NCBI RefSeq assembly: GCF_030268885.1
Contig: NZ_BSSA01000024.1
Location: 1 to 47,476 of the forward strand
Direction of reading: 5' to 3'
Source: Kitasatospora phosalacinea
GTDB taxonomy: Bacteria > Actinomycetota > Actinomycetes > Streptomycetales > Streptomycetaceae
DNA length: 47,476 nucleotides
The notes beneath the pieces were generated by a model, which saw nothing but the letters and a program-made list of their open reading frames with translations, was not told where the DNA came from and made no database searches. The translations under genes were made by a program, and so were the position numbers. Positions 1 through 7,982 of the stretch are shown piece by piece. Numbering within the stretch: position 1 is the first letter of the stretch; every line of letters begins with the position of its first letter.

Positions 1-181
1 TCCTCGCTAGTGTTACTTCAAAAGGAATCTCCAACCCCGACGAGATCGCCGAGGCCGGGGATGTCAACATATCTGGCGTTGACTTTTGGCACGCTGTTGA
101 GTTCTCAAGGAACGGACGCTTCCTTCGGACCGCATTCCTGCGGACCCTCCGGGCGCTTCGTTCTTCCGTGTTTCGAGCTTA
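1..181 (-). ncRNA. 5' leader of a ribosomal RNA operon (pre-16S)
   Basis: Read on the minus strand, this stretch matches the pre-16S leader typical of Streptomyces rRNA operons. It contains the box-A-like antitermination and processing element TTGAGAACTCAACAGCGTGCC core at 88-108, followed by the characteristic 'caacgccagatatgttgac' stretch and the 'ttccttttgaagtaacac...gcgagga' end at the window edge. From memory of such leaders, the mature 16S rRNA should begin roughly 100 bases beyond the left edge, transcribed leftwards. No mature rRNA sequence lies in the window. A short ORF on the opposite strand (10-204) is explained by this leader. Confidence 0.85.
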
Positions 182-292
182 CCAGACTGTTTACTCGGCG
201 TTGACCGAAGCTTTACTCGTCCGACTTGCTCTGTTTACCGCCATTGCGCGGCGACTCGAGCAACCATAGCGGGTCGGCGGCCGAGCGCCTAA
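176..292 (-). promoter_or_regulatory. Candidate rRNA operon promoters
   Basis: Two sigma-70-like promoter candidates point leftwards into the rRNA leader. The proximal one has -10 TAAGCT (176-181) and -35-like GTCAAC (200-205) with an 18-base spacer. The distal one has -10 TATGGT (263-268) and -35-like TTAGGC (287-292), also with 18 bases. Tandem promoters are usual for Streptomyces rrn operons. The -35 matches are imperfect, so the positions are tentative. Confidence 0.45.
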
Positions 293-392
293 TCGGGCTA
301 GAGCGAGGGTCACCCGTTCGGCCCCGCGTGGAGTGGGCGGGCGGGGCGAGTGGGGGCTCACTCGGATGCCGTAGAGTGCGGCGGGGCGGCCA

Positions 393-408
393 AGAGGACT
401 AGACCACT
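393..408. promoter_or_regulatory. DasR-type operator (dre) upstream of crr-ptsI
   Basis: AGAGGACTAGACCACT agrees at 13 of 16 positions with the DasR-responsive element consensus ACTGGTCTAGACCACT as I remember it. DasR is the GntR-family N-acetylglucosamine regulator of Streptomyces and is known to control crr-ptsI there. The site lies about 200 bases upstream of the crr start. The remaining sequence between 300 and 611 shows no supported gene. A TTGACG hexamer at 529-534 could be a -35 element, but no convincing -10 partner was found. Confidence 0.6.
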
Positions 409-611
409 TGAGGGTGGCGGGGGCGGCGGAGATGGTGCGGGGCGGACGGTTCGTGTGCGGCGCGATGAGGGCGGGTGGTGATCTTCACTCGGGCGGCCCT
501 CGGGGGTTATCGCATGAAATGTCCGAAGTTGACGTAATTTGGGGACAGTCGATCAACGGGCCGCTGCCCCGCGGCCGCACGCGATGTACTCCGTACCTGG
601 GAGGCTCCACC

Positions 612-1061
612 ATGACCACTGTCACGTCGCCGCTCGCCGGTCGCGCTGTCGGCCTCGCCAATGTCCCCGATCCGGTGTTCGCCGGGGCCATGGTCGGGCC
701 GGGTACGGCGATCGATCCGTTGCGGGAGCCGATCGAGGCGGTGGCTCCGGTGGACGGGCAGGTGGTGTCGATGCATCCGCACGCGTTCGTGGTGATGGAC
801 GAGAACGGGCACGGGGTGCTGACGCACCTGGGGATCGACACGGTGCAGCTCAACGGGGAGGGGTTCGAGCTGCTGGTGCACAAGGGGGACCGGGTGCGGC
901 GGGGGCAGCCGGTGATCAAGTGGAACCCGGCGGCGGTGGAGGCGGCGGGGAAGTCGCCGATCTCTCCGATCGTGGCGCTGGAGGCGTCGGCGGAGCAGTT
1001 GAGCGGGGTGGCGGAGTCCGGTGAGGTAACGGCCGGTGGCGAGCTGTTCATCTGGAACTGA
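612..1061 (+). CDS. crr: PTS glucose-type EIIA component (Crr)
   Basis: A 149-residue soluble EIIA-Glc-type protein. It takes phosphate from HPr and passes it to sugar-specific EIIB domains at the membrane. The sequence spans the whole EIIA fold. The two active-site histidines are visible: H57 in HPHAFVV (supporting residue) and H72 in LTHLGIDTV (the phosphorylated residue, matching E. coli H90). The ATG at 612 is preceded by GGGAGGC, and the protein then begins at the expected family N-terminus. An upstream in-frame extension to 408 has no ribosome site and crosses the leader. It is followed 23 bases later by ptsI, so the two are very likely co-transcribed. In Streptomyces this enzyme serves chiefly N-acetylglucosamine and fructose uptake. 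Confidence 0.95.
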   Translation: MTTVTSPLAGRAVGLANVPDPVFAGAMVGPGTAIDPLREPIEAVAPVDGQVVSMHPHAFVVMDENGHGVLTHLGIDTVQLNGEGFELLVHKGDRVRRGQPVIKWNPAAVEAAGKSPISPIVALEASAEQLSGVAESGEVTAGGELFIWN

Positions 1062-1084
1062 CGGCGACGAAGGGGTTTCGGACC

Positions 1085-2755
1085 ATGGAGCGGACGCTGC
1101 GGGGCGTGGGGGTCAGTCACGGGGTCGCCATCGGACAGGTGCGGCACATGGGGACGGCGGTGCTGGAGCCGCCGGTGACCCAGGTGTCGGCGGAGGAGGT
1201 GCCGCGGGAGCAGGCCCGGGCGCGGGCGGCGGTGGACGCGGTGGCGGCGGACCTGACCGCGCGCGGGAACCTGGCGGGGGGTGAGGCGCAGGCGGTGCTG
1301 GAGGCGCAGGCGCTGATGGCGCAGGACCCGGAGCTGCTGGCGGACGTGAACCGGCGGATCGAGTCGGGGAGCAGTGCGGAGCGCGGGGTGTACGACGCGT
1401 TCGCGGCGTACCGGGAGCTGTTGGCGGCGGCGGGTGAGTACCTGGCGGGGCGGGTGGCGGACCTGGACGACGTGCGGAACCGGATCGTGGCGCGGCTGCT
1501 GGGGGTGCCGATGCCGGGGGTGCCGGACAGTGACGAGCCGTACGTGCTGCTGGCGCGGGACCTGGCGCCGGCGGACACGGCGCTGCTGGATCCGTCGCTG
1601 GTGCTGGGGTTCGTGACGGAGGAGGGCGGGCCGACCTCGCACAGCGCGATCCTGGCACGGGCGATGGGGGTGCCGGCGGTGGTGGCGCTGGCGGGGGCGA
1701 CGGGGCTGGCGGAGGGGGTGGTGGTGGCGGTCGACGGGTCGTCGGGCGAGGTGCTGGTGGAGCCGGGGGCGGAGCGGCAGGAGGAGTTGCGCCGGCAGGC
1801 GGCGGAGCGGCAGGCGGCGTTGGCGGCCTCGACCGGGCCGGGGCGGACCTCGGACGGGTTCATGGTGCCGTTGCTGGCGAACGTGGGCGGTCCGGCGGAC
1901 GTGGCCGCGGCCCTGGAGAACGGGGCGGAGGGCGTCGGGCTGTTCCGGACGGAGTTCCTCTTCCTGGACGACTCGGCGCAGGCGCCGAGCGAGGACAAGC
2001 AGGTCGAGGCGTACCGGAAGGTGCTGGAGGCGTTCCCGGGGGCCCGGGTGGTGGTGCGGGTGCTGGACGCGGGGGCGGACAAGCCGTTGGACTTCCTGAC
2101 GCCCGGGGACGAGCCGAACCCGGCGCTGGGGGTGCGGGGGCTGCGGACGCTGCTGGAGCACCCGGAGGTGCTGCGTTCGCAGTTGCGGGCGCTGGCGCGG
2201 GCGGCGGAGGGGTTGACGGTGCGCCTGGAGGTGATGGCGCCGATGGTGGCGGACGGGGTGGACGCGCGGGCGTTCGCGGCGGCCTGCCGGGAGGTGGGGC
2301 TGGACGCGAAGTACGGGGCGATGGTGGAGGTCCCGTCGGCGGCGCTGCGGGCGGCGGCGGTCCTGCGGGAGGTGGAGTTCCTGTCGCTGGGGACGAACGA
2401 CCTGGCGCAGTACGCGTTCGCGGCGGACCGGCAGGTGGGGTCGTTGGCGCGGCTGCAGGATCCGTGGCAGCCCGCGCTGCTGGACCTGATCGCGGCGGCG
2501 GCGGACGCGGCGAAGGCGGCCGGGAAGAGCTGCGGGGTGTGCGGGGAGGCGGCGGCGGACCCGCTGCTGGCGTGCGTGTTGACGGGGCTCGGGGTGACGA
2601 GCCTGTCGATGGGCGCGGCGGCGATCCCGTACGTGCGGGCGGCGCTGGGGCGGGCGACGTTGGCGCAGTGCCAGCGGGCGGCGGAGGCGGCGCGGGCGGT
2701 GGACACCGCCGGGGAGGCGCGGGAGGCGGCGCGGCGGGTGCTGGCCGGGGAGTAG
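1085..2755 (+). CDS. ptsI: PTS enzyme I (phosphoenolpyruvate-protein phosphotransferase)
   Basis: A 556-residue cytoplasmic enzyme I that transfers phosphate from phosphoenolpyruvate to HPr, the first step of PTS sugar uptake. The N-terminal HPr-binding region is followed by the phosphohistidine domain with GGPTSHSAILAR, in which H186 is the phosphorylated residue. The C-terminal PEP-binding barrel carries FLSLGTNDLAQY and the catalytic Cys in SCGVCGEAA (C486). Length is normal for the family. The ATG start follows a GAAGGGG stretch. It is the second gene of crr-ptsI; ptsH for HPr is not in the window. Expression is probably under the DasR site upstream of crr. Third codon positions are strongly G-biased. 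Confidence 0.97.
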   Translation: MERTLRGVGVSHGVAIGQVRHMGTAVLEPPVTQVSAEEVPREQARARAAVDAVAADLTARGNLAGGEAQAVLEAQALMAQDPELLADVNRRIESGSSAERGVYDAFAAYRELLAAAGEYLAGRVADLDDVRNRIVARLLGVPMPGVPDSDEPYVLLARDLAPADTALLDPSLVLGFVTEEGGPTSHSAILARAMGVPAVVALAGATGLAEGVVVAVDGSSGEVLVEPGAERQEELRRQAAERQAALAASTGPGRTSDGFMVPLLANVGGPADVAAALENGAEGVGLFRTEFLFLDDSAQAPSEDKQVEAYRKVLEAFPGARVVVRVLDAGADKPLDFLTPGDEPNPALGVRGLRTLLEHPEVLRSQLRALARAAEGLTVRLEVMAPMVADGVDARAFAAACREVGLDAKYGAMVEVPSAALRAAAVLREVEFLSLGTNDLAQYAFAADRQVGSLARLQDPWQPALLDLIAAAADAAKAAGKSCGVCGEAAADPLLACVLTGLGVTSLSMGAAAIPYVRAALGRATLAQCQRAAEAARAVDTAGEAREAARRVLAGE

Positions 2756-2767
2756 GGGCGCGGGTCT

Positions 2768-2813
2768 CCCGAGGGGTCGCTGCCACCGTGGGGGGTGGCG
2801 GCGGCCCCTCGGG
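2768..2813. terminator. Bidirectional hairpin between convergent ptsI and acetoacetyl-CoA synthetase
   Basis: The inverted repeat CCCGAGGGG...CCCCTCGGG (2768-2776 with 2805-2813) continues inward with CTGCCACC pairing to GGTGGCGG-like sequence. It lies between two converging stop codons. There is no U-run, as is common for actinobacterial terminators. Confidence 0.65.
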
Positions 2814-2830
2814 GTCTGTCCGGCCGCGGG

Positions 2831-4879
2831 TCAGGGCTGCTTGCGGGTGGCGGCGAGCTGCTCGAAGAAGCGCAGGTGGTCGAGGTTGTCGACGGAGCCG
2901 GGGTTGACGGCCCGGTCGAGGGGGGTGCCGCCGAGCAGGCGCTTGACGGGGACTTCGAGGCGCTTGCCGGTGAGGGTGTGCGGGAGGCCCGCGACGGTGA
3001 TCACCTCGTCGGGGACGTGGCGCGGGGACAGTTCGGTGCGCAGCGAAGTGCGGATGCGGGCGGTGAGGTCCTCGTCGAGTTCGGCGCCGGGGGTGAGGAC
3101 GACGAACAGCGGCATCCAGTAGCCGCCGTCGGGTTCCTCCAGGCCGATGACCAGGGACTCGGCGATCTCGGGGAGCCGTTCGACGACCTCGTAGATGTCG
3201 GCGGAGCCCATCCGGACGCCCTGGCGGTTGAGGGTGGAGTCGGAGCGGCCGTGGATGACGACGGTGCCGCGGCCGGTGGCGGTGATCCAGTCGCCGTGGC
3301 GCCAGGTGCCGGGGTAGGTGTCGAAGTAGCTGTCGTGGTAGCGGCGGCCGTCGGGGTCGTTCCAGAAGCCGGTGGGCATGGACGGGAGGGGCTTGGTGAC
3401 GACGAGCTCGCCGACGGTGTCGGTGTGCGGGTGGCCGTCGGTGTCCCAGGACTCGACGGCGGCGCCGAGGCAGGGGGCCTGGATCTCGCCGAGGTGGACG
3501 GGGAGGGTGGGGACGCCGCCGACGAAGCAGGAGCAGACGTCGGTGCCGCCGCTGACGGAGGCGAGCCAGAGGTCGGGCTTGACCTCGTCGTAGATCCACT
3601 GGAAGCCGTCGGGCGGGAGCGGGGAGCCGGTGGTGCCGAGGCAGCGGACGGCGGAGAGGTCGAGGTCGCGGCCGGGGTGGAGGTCGGCCTTGCGGCTGGC
3701 GATGACGTAGGCGGCGGAGGTGCCGAGGACGGTGGCGCGGGTGCGGGCGGCGACGGACCAGAGGGCGCCGGTGTCGGGGTGTCCGGGGCTGCCGTCGTAG
3801 GTGACGACCGTGGTGCCGGTGAGCAGGCCGGCCAGGAGGAAGTTCCACATCATCCAGCCGGTGCTGGTGTACCAGAGGAAGCGGTCCTCGGGGCCGAGGT
3901 CGAGGTGGAGGGCGGCCTGCTTGAGGTGTTCGACCAGGATGCCGCCCTGGCTCTGCACGATGGCCTTGGGGAGGCCGGTGGTCCCGGAGGAGTAGAGCAC
4001 CCAGAGGGGGTGGTCGAAGGGGACGGGTTCGAAGACCGGCTGGGTGTCCGAGGAGACCAGGTCGTCGTAGGAGAGGGTGCCTTCGGGGGCGGGGGTGTCC
4101 AGGAGGGGGACGTGGACGACGGTGGTGAGGGTGGGGAGTTCGCGGCGGAGTTCGGCGACGACCCCGGTGCGGTCGTGGTCCTTGCCGCCGTAGTGGTAGC
4201 CGTCGACGGCGAACAGGACGGTGGGTTCGATCTGCTGGAGGCGGTCGAGGACGCTGCGGGCGCCGAAGTCGGGGGCGCAGCTGGTCCAGGTGGCGCCGAC
4301 GGCGGCGGTGGCGAGGAGGGCGACGGCGGCCTGCGGGACGTTGGGCAGGTAGGCGCTGACGCGGTCGCCGGGGCGGACGCCGTGGGCGCGGAGGGCGGCG
4401 GCGAGGGAGCCGACCTGGCGGCGGAGCTCGGACCAGGTGGTGGCGGTCGGCTCGGCGGTGCGCTCGTCCAGGTGGAGGATGGCGGGGCGGTCGGCGTTGG
4501 CCGGGTCCTCGGCGGCGCGCAGGGCGTGTTCGGCGTAGTTGAGGGTGGCGCCGGGGAACCAGGTGGCGCCGGGCATGGTGGCGGGTTCGGCGAGGACGGC
4601 GGTGGGCGGGGTGTGGAAGCGGACGTCGAAGTACTCGGTGACGGCCGTCCAGAAGCGGGTGAGGTCGTCGGTGGACCAGCGGTGGAGGTCGGCGTAGCGG
4701 GTGGCGGCCTCGGCGTCGGTGGTGACCGGTGCGAGCGGGGCGGCGGGGGCGCCGTGGTGCTCGGCGGCCCAGCGCTGGAAGTCGACCAGGCGGCTGGCGG
4801 CGGCGCGGGCGGGGTCGGGGCGCCACAGCGGTTCGGGGTGCTGGTGCTGCTGGTCCTGGGGGGTCGGAGGGGTGCTCAC
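2831..4879 (-). CDS. Acetoacetyl-CoA synthetase
   Basis: About 682 residues; an ATP-dependent ligase of the acetyl-CoA synthetase superfamily that activates acetoacetate to acetoacetyl-CoA in the cytoplasm. Visible motifs are the P-loop-like YSSGTTGLPKAIVQS, the GGTDVCSCFVGG substrate-site motif typical of acetoacetyl-CoA synthetases, HGRSDSTLNRQGVRMG, and the C-terminal TGKRLEVPVK with the catalytic lysine. The GTG at 4879 is chosen because GGAG lies about 9 bases upstream and the family N-terminus begins near there. The open frame extends to 4960 without an equally good site. It is divergent from the flavoprotein gene at 5035 and convergent with ptsI. Likely roles are ketone-body use or CoA-thioester supply for secondary metabolism. 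Confidence 0.9.
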   Translation of the reverse strand: MSTPPTPQDQQHQHPEPLWRPDPARAAASRLVDFQRWAAEHHGAPAAPLAPVTTDAEAATRYADLHRWSTDDLTRFWTAVTEYFDVRFHTPPTAVLAEPATMPGATWFPGATLNYAEHALRAAEDPANADRPAILHLDERTAEPTATTWSELRRQVGSLAAALRAHGVRPGDRVSAYLPNVPQAAVALLATAAVGATWTSCAPDFGARSVLDRLQQIEPTVLFAVDGYHYGGKDHDRTGVVAELRRELPTLTTVVHVPLLDTPAPEGTLSYDDLVSSDTQPVFEPVPFDHPLWVLYSSGTTGLPKAIVQSQGGILVEHLKQAALHLDLGPEDRFLWYTSTGWMMWNFLLAGLLTGTTVVTYDGSPGHPDTGALWSVAARTRATVLGTSAAYVIASRKADLHPGRDLDLSAVRCLGTTGSPLPPDGFQWIYDEVKPDLWLASVSGGTDVCSCFVGGVPTLPVHLGEIQAPCLGAAVESWDTDGHPHTDTVGELVVTKPLPSMPTGFWNDPDGRRYHDSYFDTYPGTWRHGDWITATGRGTVVIHGRSDSTLNRQGVRMGSADIYEVVERLPEIAESLVIGLEEPDGGYWMPLFVVLTPGAELDEDLTARIRTSLRTELSPRHVPDEVITVAGLPHTLTGKRLEVPVKRLLGGTPLDRAVNPGSVDNLDHLRFFEQLAATRKQP

Positions 4880-5022
4880 GTGGTGGTCTCCAGGCCGTGG
4901 TGGGGACGGCTGGGCTTGTGGCGGGCCGTCCGTGGGTGCTGACGGTGCTGACCATGCCACGTGATCGTCCGGGGGTCCAGGGTCGCGCGGTCGGGGTGCT
5001 GGTGGGGGCGGGTGGGAGGTGG

Positions 5023-5028
5023 TAGACC
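5023..5028 (+). promoter_or_regulatory. -10 element of a probable leaderless promoter
   Basis: TAGACC ends 6 bases before the ATG at 5035, which would place transcription start at or beside the start codon. The 155-base divergent region 4880-5034 shows no other clear signal. Confidence 0.4.
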
Positions 5029-5034
5029 GGCGGG

Positions 5035-6597
5035 ATGACGGTGGCTTATGACGTGGTGATCGTGGGTGGCGGGCACAACGGGCTGGTGGCGGCCGGGTAC
5101 CTGGGGCGGGCCGGGCTGCGGGTGCTGGTGCTGGAGCGGTTGGGGCACCTGGGCGGGGCGGCGGTGTCGGAGCGGGCGTTCGCGGGGGTGGACGCGCGGC
5201 TGTCGCGGTACTCGTACCTGGTGAGCCTGTTGCCGCGGCGGATCCTGGCGGATCTGGGGGTGCGGGTGGAGTTGCGGCGGCGGCGGATCTCCTCGTACAC
5301 GCCGTGGGAGCGGGACGGGCGGGTCGGGGGGTTGCTGGTGGACGGCGGGGACGAGCGGCGGACGGCCGAGTCGTTCCGTGAACTGACGGGTGGGGAGCGG
5401 GAGTTCGCCGCGTGGCGGGAGTTCTACGGGATGACCGGGCGGGTCGCGGAGCGGGTGTTCCCGTCGTTGACGGAGCCGTTGCCGTCGCGGGCGGAGCTGC
5501 GGGCGCGGGTGGACGATCCGGTGGCGTGGGCGGAGTTGTTCGAGCGGCCGTTGGGCGAGGCGCTGGAGCGGCGGTTCGCGGACGACGTGGTGCGGGGGGT
5601 GGTGCTGACGGACGCGCTGATCGGGACGTTCTCGCACGCGCACGATCCTTCGCTGCGGCAGAACCGGTGCTTCCTGTACCACGTGGTGGGCGGCGGGACG
5701 GGCGACTGGGACGTGCCGGTGGGCGGGATGGGGGCGGTGACCGGGGCGCTGGCCCGGGCGGCGCTGGCGGGCGGGGCGGAGCTGCGGACGGGGTGCGAGG
5801 TGGTGGCGGTGGACCCGGGGGGCGCGGCGGGGCCGGCCGAGGTCGGGTACCTGGACGCGGACGGGGCGCAGCGGCGGGTGGGCGCGCGCTGGGTGCTGTG
5901 CAACGCGGCGCCGGTGGAGCTGGAGCGGCTGCTGGGCGGGGCGGGCGGCGGGGAGCGGCCGGAGGGGGCGCAGCTGAAGGTGAACATGCTGCTGCGCCGG
6001 TTGCCGCGGCTGCGGGACGGGGCGGTGGACGTGCGGGACGCGTTCGGGGGGACGTTCCACGTCGCGGAGTCGTACCGGGAGCTGGAGGGGGCGTACCGGG
6101 AGGCAGTGGCGGGGCGGCTGCCCTCCCCCGCGCCGTCGGAGATCTACTGCCACTCGCTGGCGGACCGGTCGATCCTGGGGCCGGGGGTGCCGGAGGGGGC
6201 GCAGACGCTGACGCTGTTCGGGTTGCAGGTGCCCGCGCGGCTGTTCGCCGGGGATCCGGAGGGGGTGCGGGAGGCGGCGCTGGCGGGGGTGCTGGGGGCG
6301 CTGGACGGGGTGCTGGCGGAGCCGTTGGCGGACTGCCTGGCGACGGACGCGGAGGGGCGGCCGTGCCTGGAGGTGCGCGGGCCGGCGGACCTGGAGGCGG
6401 ACCTGCGGCTGCCGGGCGGGAACATCTTCCACCGGGACCTGGCGTTCCCGTTCGCGGGCGAGGGGCCGGACGCGGGGCGGTGGGGGGTGGGGACCGGGAG
6501 TCCGCGGGTGCTGGTGTGCGGGGCCGGGGCGGTGCGCGGGGGCGGGGTGAGCGGGATCCCGGGGCACAACGCGGCGATGGCGGTGCTGGGGCGGTAG
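5035..6597 (+). CDS. PYROXD2/phytoene-desaturase-like FAD oxidoreductase
   Basis: A 520-residue flavoprotein. The N-terminus has the dinucleotide-binding signature VVIVGGGHNGLVAAGYL, and the C-terminus has CGAGAVRGGGVSGIPGHNAA, the second FAD-contact region of the phytoene desaturase and carotenoid isomerase superfamily. Overall it resembles the PYROXD2 group rather than true CrtI, as no carotenoid genes are nearby. The substrate cannot be told from sequence. It is a single gene, divergent from acetoacetyl-CoA synthetase and convergent with the NUDIX gene. The ATG follows a -10-like hexamer closely, so it may be translated from a leaderless transcript. Confidence 0.8.
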   Translation: MTVAYDVVIVGGGHNGLVAAGYLGRAGLRVLVLERLGHLGGAAVSERAFAGVDARLSRYSYLVSLLPRRILADLGVRVELRRRRISSYTPWERDGRVGGLLVDGGDERRTAESFRELTGGEREFAAWREFYGMTGRVAERVFPSLTEPLPSRAELRARVDDPVAWAELFERPLGEALERRFADDVVRGVVLTDALIGTFSHAHDPSLRQNRCFLYHVVGGGTGDWDVPVGGMGAVTGALARAALAGGAELRTGCEVVAVDPGGAAGPAEVGYLDADGAQRRVGARWVLCNAAPVELERLLGGAGGGERPEGAQLKVNMLLRRLPRLRDGAVDVRDAFGGTFHVAESYRELEGAYREAVAGRLPSPAPSEIYCHSLADRSILGPGVPEGAQTLTLFGLQVPARLFAGDPEGVREAALAGVLGALDGVLAEPLADCLATDAEGRPCLEVRGPADLEADLRLPGGNIFHRDLAFPFAGEGPDAGRWGVGTGSPRVLVCGAGAVRGGGVSGIPGHNAAMAVLGR

Positions 6598-6606
6598 CGG
6601 GGAGGA

Positions 6607-6644
6607 GCCGGGCCCGGCCGGTGGTGCGGGTGGCCAGGCCCGGC
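6607..6644. terminator. Possible terminator between convergent genes
   Basis: GCCGGGCC (6607-6614) pairs with GGCCCGGC (6637-6644) between the stops of the flavoprotein and NUDIX genes. The stem is only 8 bp around a 22-base loop with some internal pairing, so support is modest. Confidence 0.4.
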
Positions 6645-6658
6645 GGGTTCGGCCGGGT

Positions 6659-7228
6659 TCAGGAGCTGGGTTCGGTGGTGAGGTGGAGGTACTCGCCGTC
6701 GAACCAGGAGCGGGCGACCCGGGTGTGGAAGGGGAAGGCGAGCGGGGTGTCGGCGGTGGCGAGCTGCCAGCCCTCGGTCTCGTCGGTGGGGACGGAGGGC
6801 GGCAGGTCGGCCAGGTCGCGGGCCGGGAGGAGGCCGAACAGGCAGAGGAAGCCGCCGCGGGCGTCGGAGTCGGTGGCGACCAGGCGGACGTCGGCGGCGT
6901 CGGCCAGGATGCCGGTCTCCTCGCGCAGTTCGCGGACGGCGGCCTGCTCCCAGCTCTCGCCGTAGTCGACGTAGCCGCCGGGCAGGGCGAGCAGGCCGTA
7001 GCCGGGTTCGATGGTGCGGCGGATGACGGTCAGCCGGGTGTCGCCGTCGGGGAGGCGGACCGGGAGGAGGGCGACCGTGACGGGGAGCGGGTTGCGGTAG
7101 CTGATCTCGCCGCAGCCGGGGCAGGTGCGCGGCCAGGCGTCGGTGCCGGCCGGGTAGGGCGCTCCGCACCAGTGGCAGTGGGTGTGGGGGCCGAAGGGGG
7201 TGGGGCGGGCGGACGGCGGGGTCGTCAT
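6659..7228 (-). CDS. NUDIX hydrolase with N-terminal zinc ribbon
   Basis: A 189-residue protein. The N-terminus has two CxxC knuckles (CHWCG and CPGCG), as in NADH-pyrophosphatase-like NUDIX enzymes. The complete NUDIX box Gx5Ex7REUxEExGU is present as GGYVDYGES through REETGI. Such enzymes hydrolyse nucleoside-diphosphate-linked substrates with a divalent metal; the substrate here is unknown. The ATG at 7228 is the family-like start. The open frame runs on to 8065, but that extension is proline/arginine-rich shadow sequence. No ribosome site precedes the ATG. Instead TACCAT ends 7 bases upstream, suggesting a leaderless message. Confidence 0.88.
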   Translation of the reverse strand: MTTPPSARPTPFGPHTHCHWCGAPYPAGTDAWPRTCPGCGEISYRNPLPVTVALLPVRLPDGDTRLTVIRRTIEPGYGLLALPGGYVDYGESWEQAAVRELREETGILADAADVRLVATDSDARGGFLCLFGLLPARDLADLPPSVPTDETEGWQLATADTPLAFPFHTRVARSWFDGEYLHLTTEPSS

Positions 7229-7235
7229 GGGGGCG

Positions 7236-7241
7236 ATGGTA
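7236..7241 (-). promoter_or_regulatory. -10 element of probable leaderless NUDIX promoter
   Basis: TACCAT on the minus strand ends 7 bases before the ATG at 7228. Confidence 0.45.
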
Positions 7242-7428
7242 GTCCGGGCGGGTGACGGGTGGGGCGGGGTCGGCGCAGGGCGCGCGGTGGCGCGGGCGGC
7301 GCGGGGCGGGCGGCGGCTGGCCCCGGCCGGGCGGGTGAATCCGGCGGGCGGGGTTGGAATTCGACGGTGTGCGCACGGTAGCGATGGGGGTGGCCCGCGA
7401 CGGACGCGGGAGTGGGACGTGTCGAAGG

Positions 7429-7740
7429 ATGATTGTGCGAGCGATTCTGGTTTCCCTGGTGGCGGTGGGTTCGGTGCTCGGACTGGCGGCTCCGGCGCCC
7501 GCGGCGCCGCGCGCGGCGAGCGGTGACGTGGTGGTGTTCTCGACCGAGGCGCAGCCGCTGGACGTCTACCGCGACCCGGCCGGTTGTCAGCAACTCCCCA
7601 CGCTGGCACACGTGTTGGCCAACCAGACCGACCGTCCGGTGAAGGTCTACGGCAACCCGTTCTGCCTGGGCCCCTCGGTGGTGGTGCAGCCGGGTTACGG
7701 GACGCACGTGCCGGGCGGGGCGGGGAGCTTCTCCGCGTAG
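7429..7740 (+). CDS. Small secreted protein of unknown function
   Basis: About 103 residues. It begins with a classic Sec signal peptide (MIVRAILVSLVAVGSVLGL followed by an Ala/Pro-rich AxA region), giving a mature protein of roughly 70-75 residues. The mature part has two cysteines (GCQQLP and NPFCLG) that could form one disulfide, and ends VVVQPGYGTH...GSFSA. It recalls conserved small secreted actinobacterial proteins and is loosely like the beta/gamma-crystallin or I36 inhibitor fold. That similarity is a guess. Start choice is uncertain: an in-frame ATG at 7384 also exists, but the one at 7429 begins exactly at the signal peptide. A strong terminator follows. Confidence 0.65.
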   Translation: MIVRAILVSLVAVGSVLGLAAPAPAAPRAASGDVVVFSTEAQPLDVYRDPAGCQQLPTLAHVLANQTDRPVKVYGNPFCLGPSVVVQPGYGTHVPGGAGSFSA

Positions 7741-7773
7741 GGCGGAATGCGGAAAAGCGGTCGGATGATCGCA

Positions 7774-7809
7774 CGGGTGGTCGGGGAAATACCCGATCGC
7801 CCGCTTTTT
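7774..7809 (+). terminator. Strong rho-independent terminator
   Basis: CGGGTGGTCGGG (7774-7785) pairs over 12 positions, two of them wobble, with CCCGATCGCCCG (7792-7803) across a 6-base loop. CTTTTTG follows. It ends the secreted-protein transcript and marks the left boundary of the cluster beginning at 7983. The remaining 7810-7982 holds no supported gene; a promoter for the cluster should lie there, but none is obvious. Confidence 0.88.
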
Positions 7810-7982
7810 GTCTGATCACAGAAATGCGTCCGAACGGTCGCCCTATGTCATGATGGCGATCGCCGACTCCTGGTCCGCCGTGATGAATTGGCGCACCGTC
7901 AGCGCGGTCGGCTCGTTGTCTCCGGCCCCCCGCGGCAGTCGCGTCCCGGGTTGCGGCCACCGTCGAGAGGACTGCGTTTCCC

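Noticed and set aside
10..204. Short forward open reading frame at the left edge
   Set aside because: It lies wholly in the rRNA operon leader read on the other strand, with no ribosome site.
408..611. N-terminal extension of crr to an upstream ATG
   Set aside because: The extension has no family similarity and starts at the DasR operator. The ATG at 612 has a good ribosome site and begins the known domain.
1860..4955. Very long minus-strand frame of over 1000 codons rich in Arg and Pro
   Set aside because: It is a shadow of ptsI and acetoacetyl-CoA synthetase produced by GC-biased third positions.
5035..6597. Phytoene desaturase of a carotenoid cluster
   Set aside because: No phytoene synthase, lycopene cyclase or prenyl synthase gene is nearby. 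The sequence fits the broader PYROXD2-like group.
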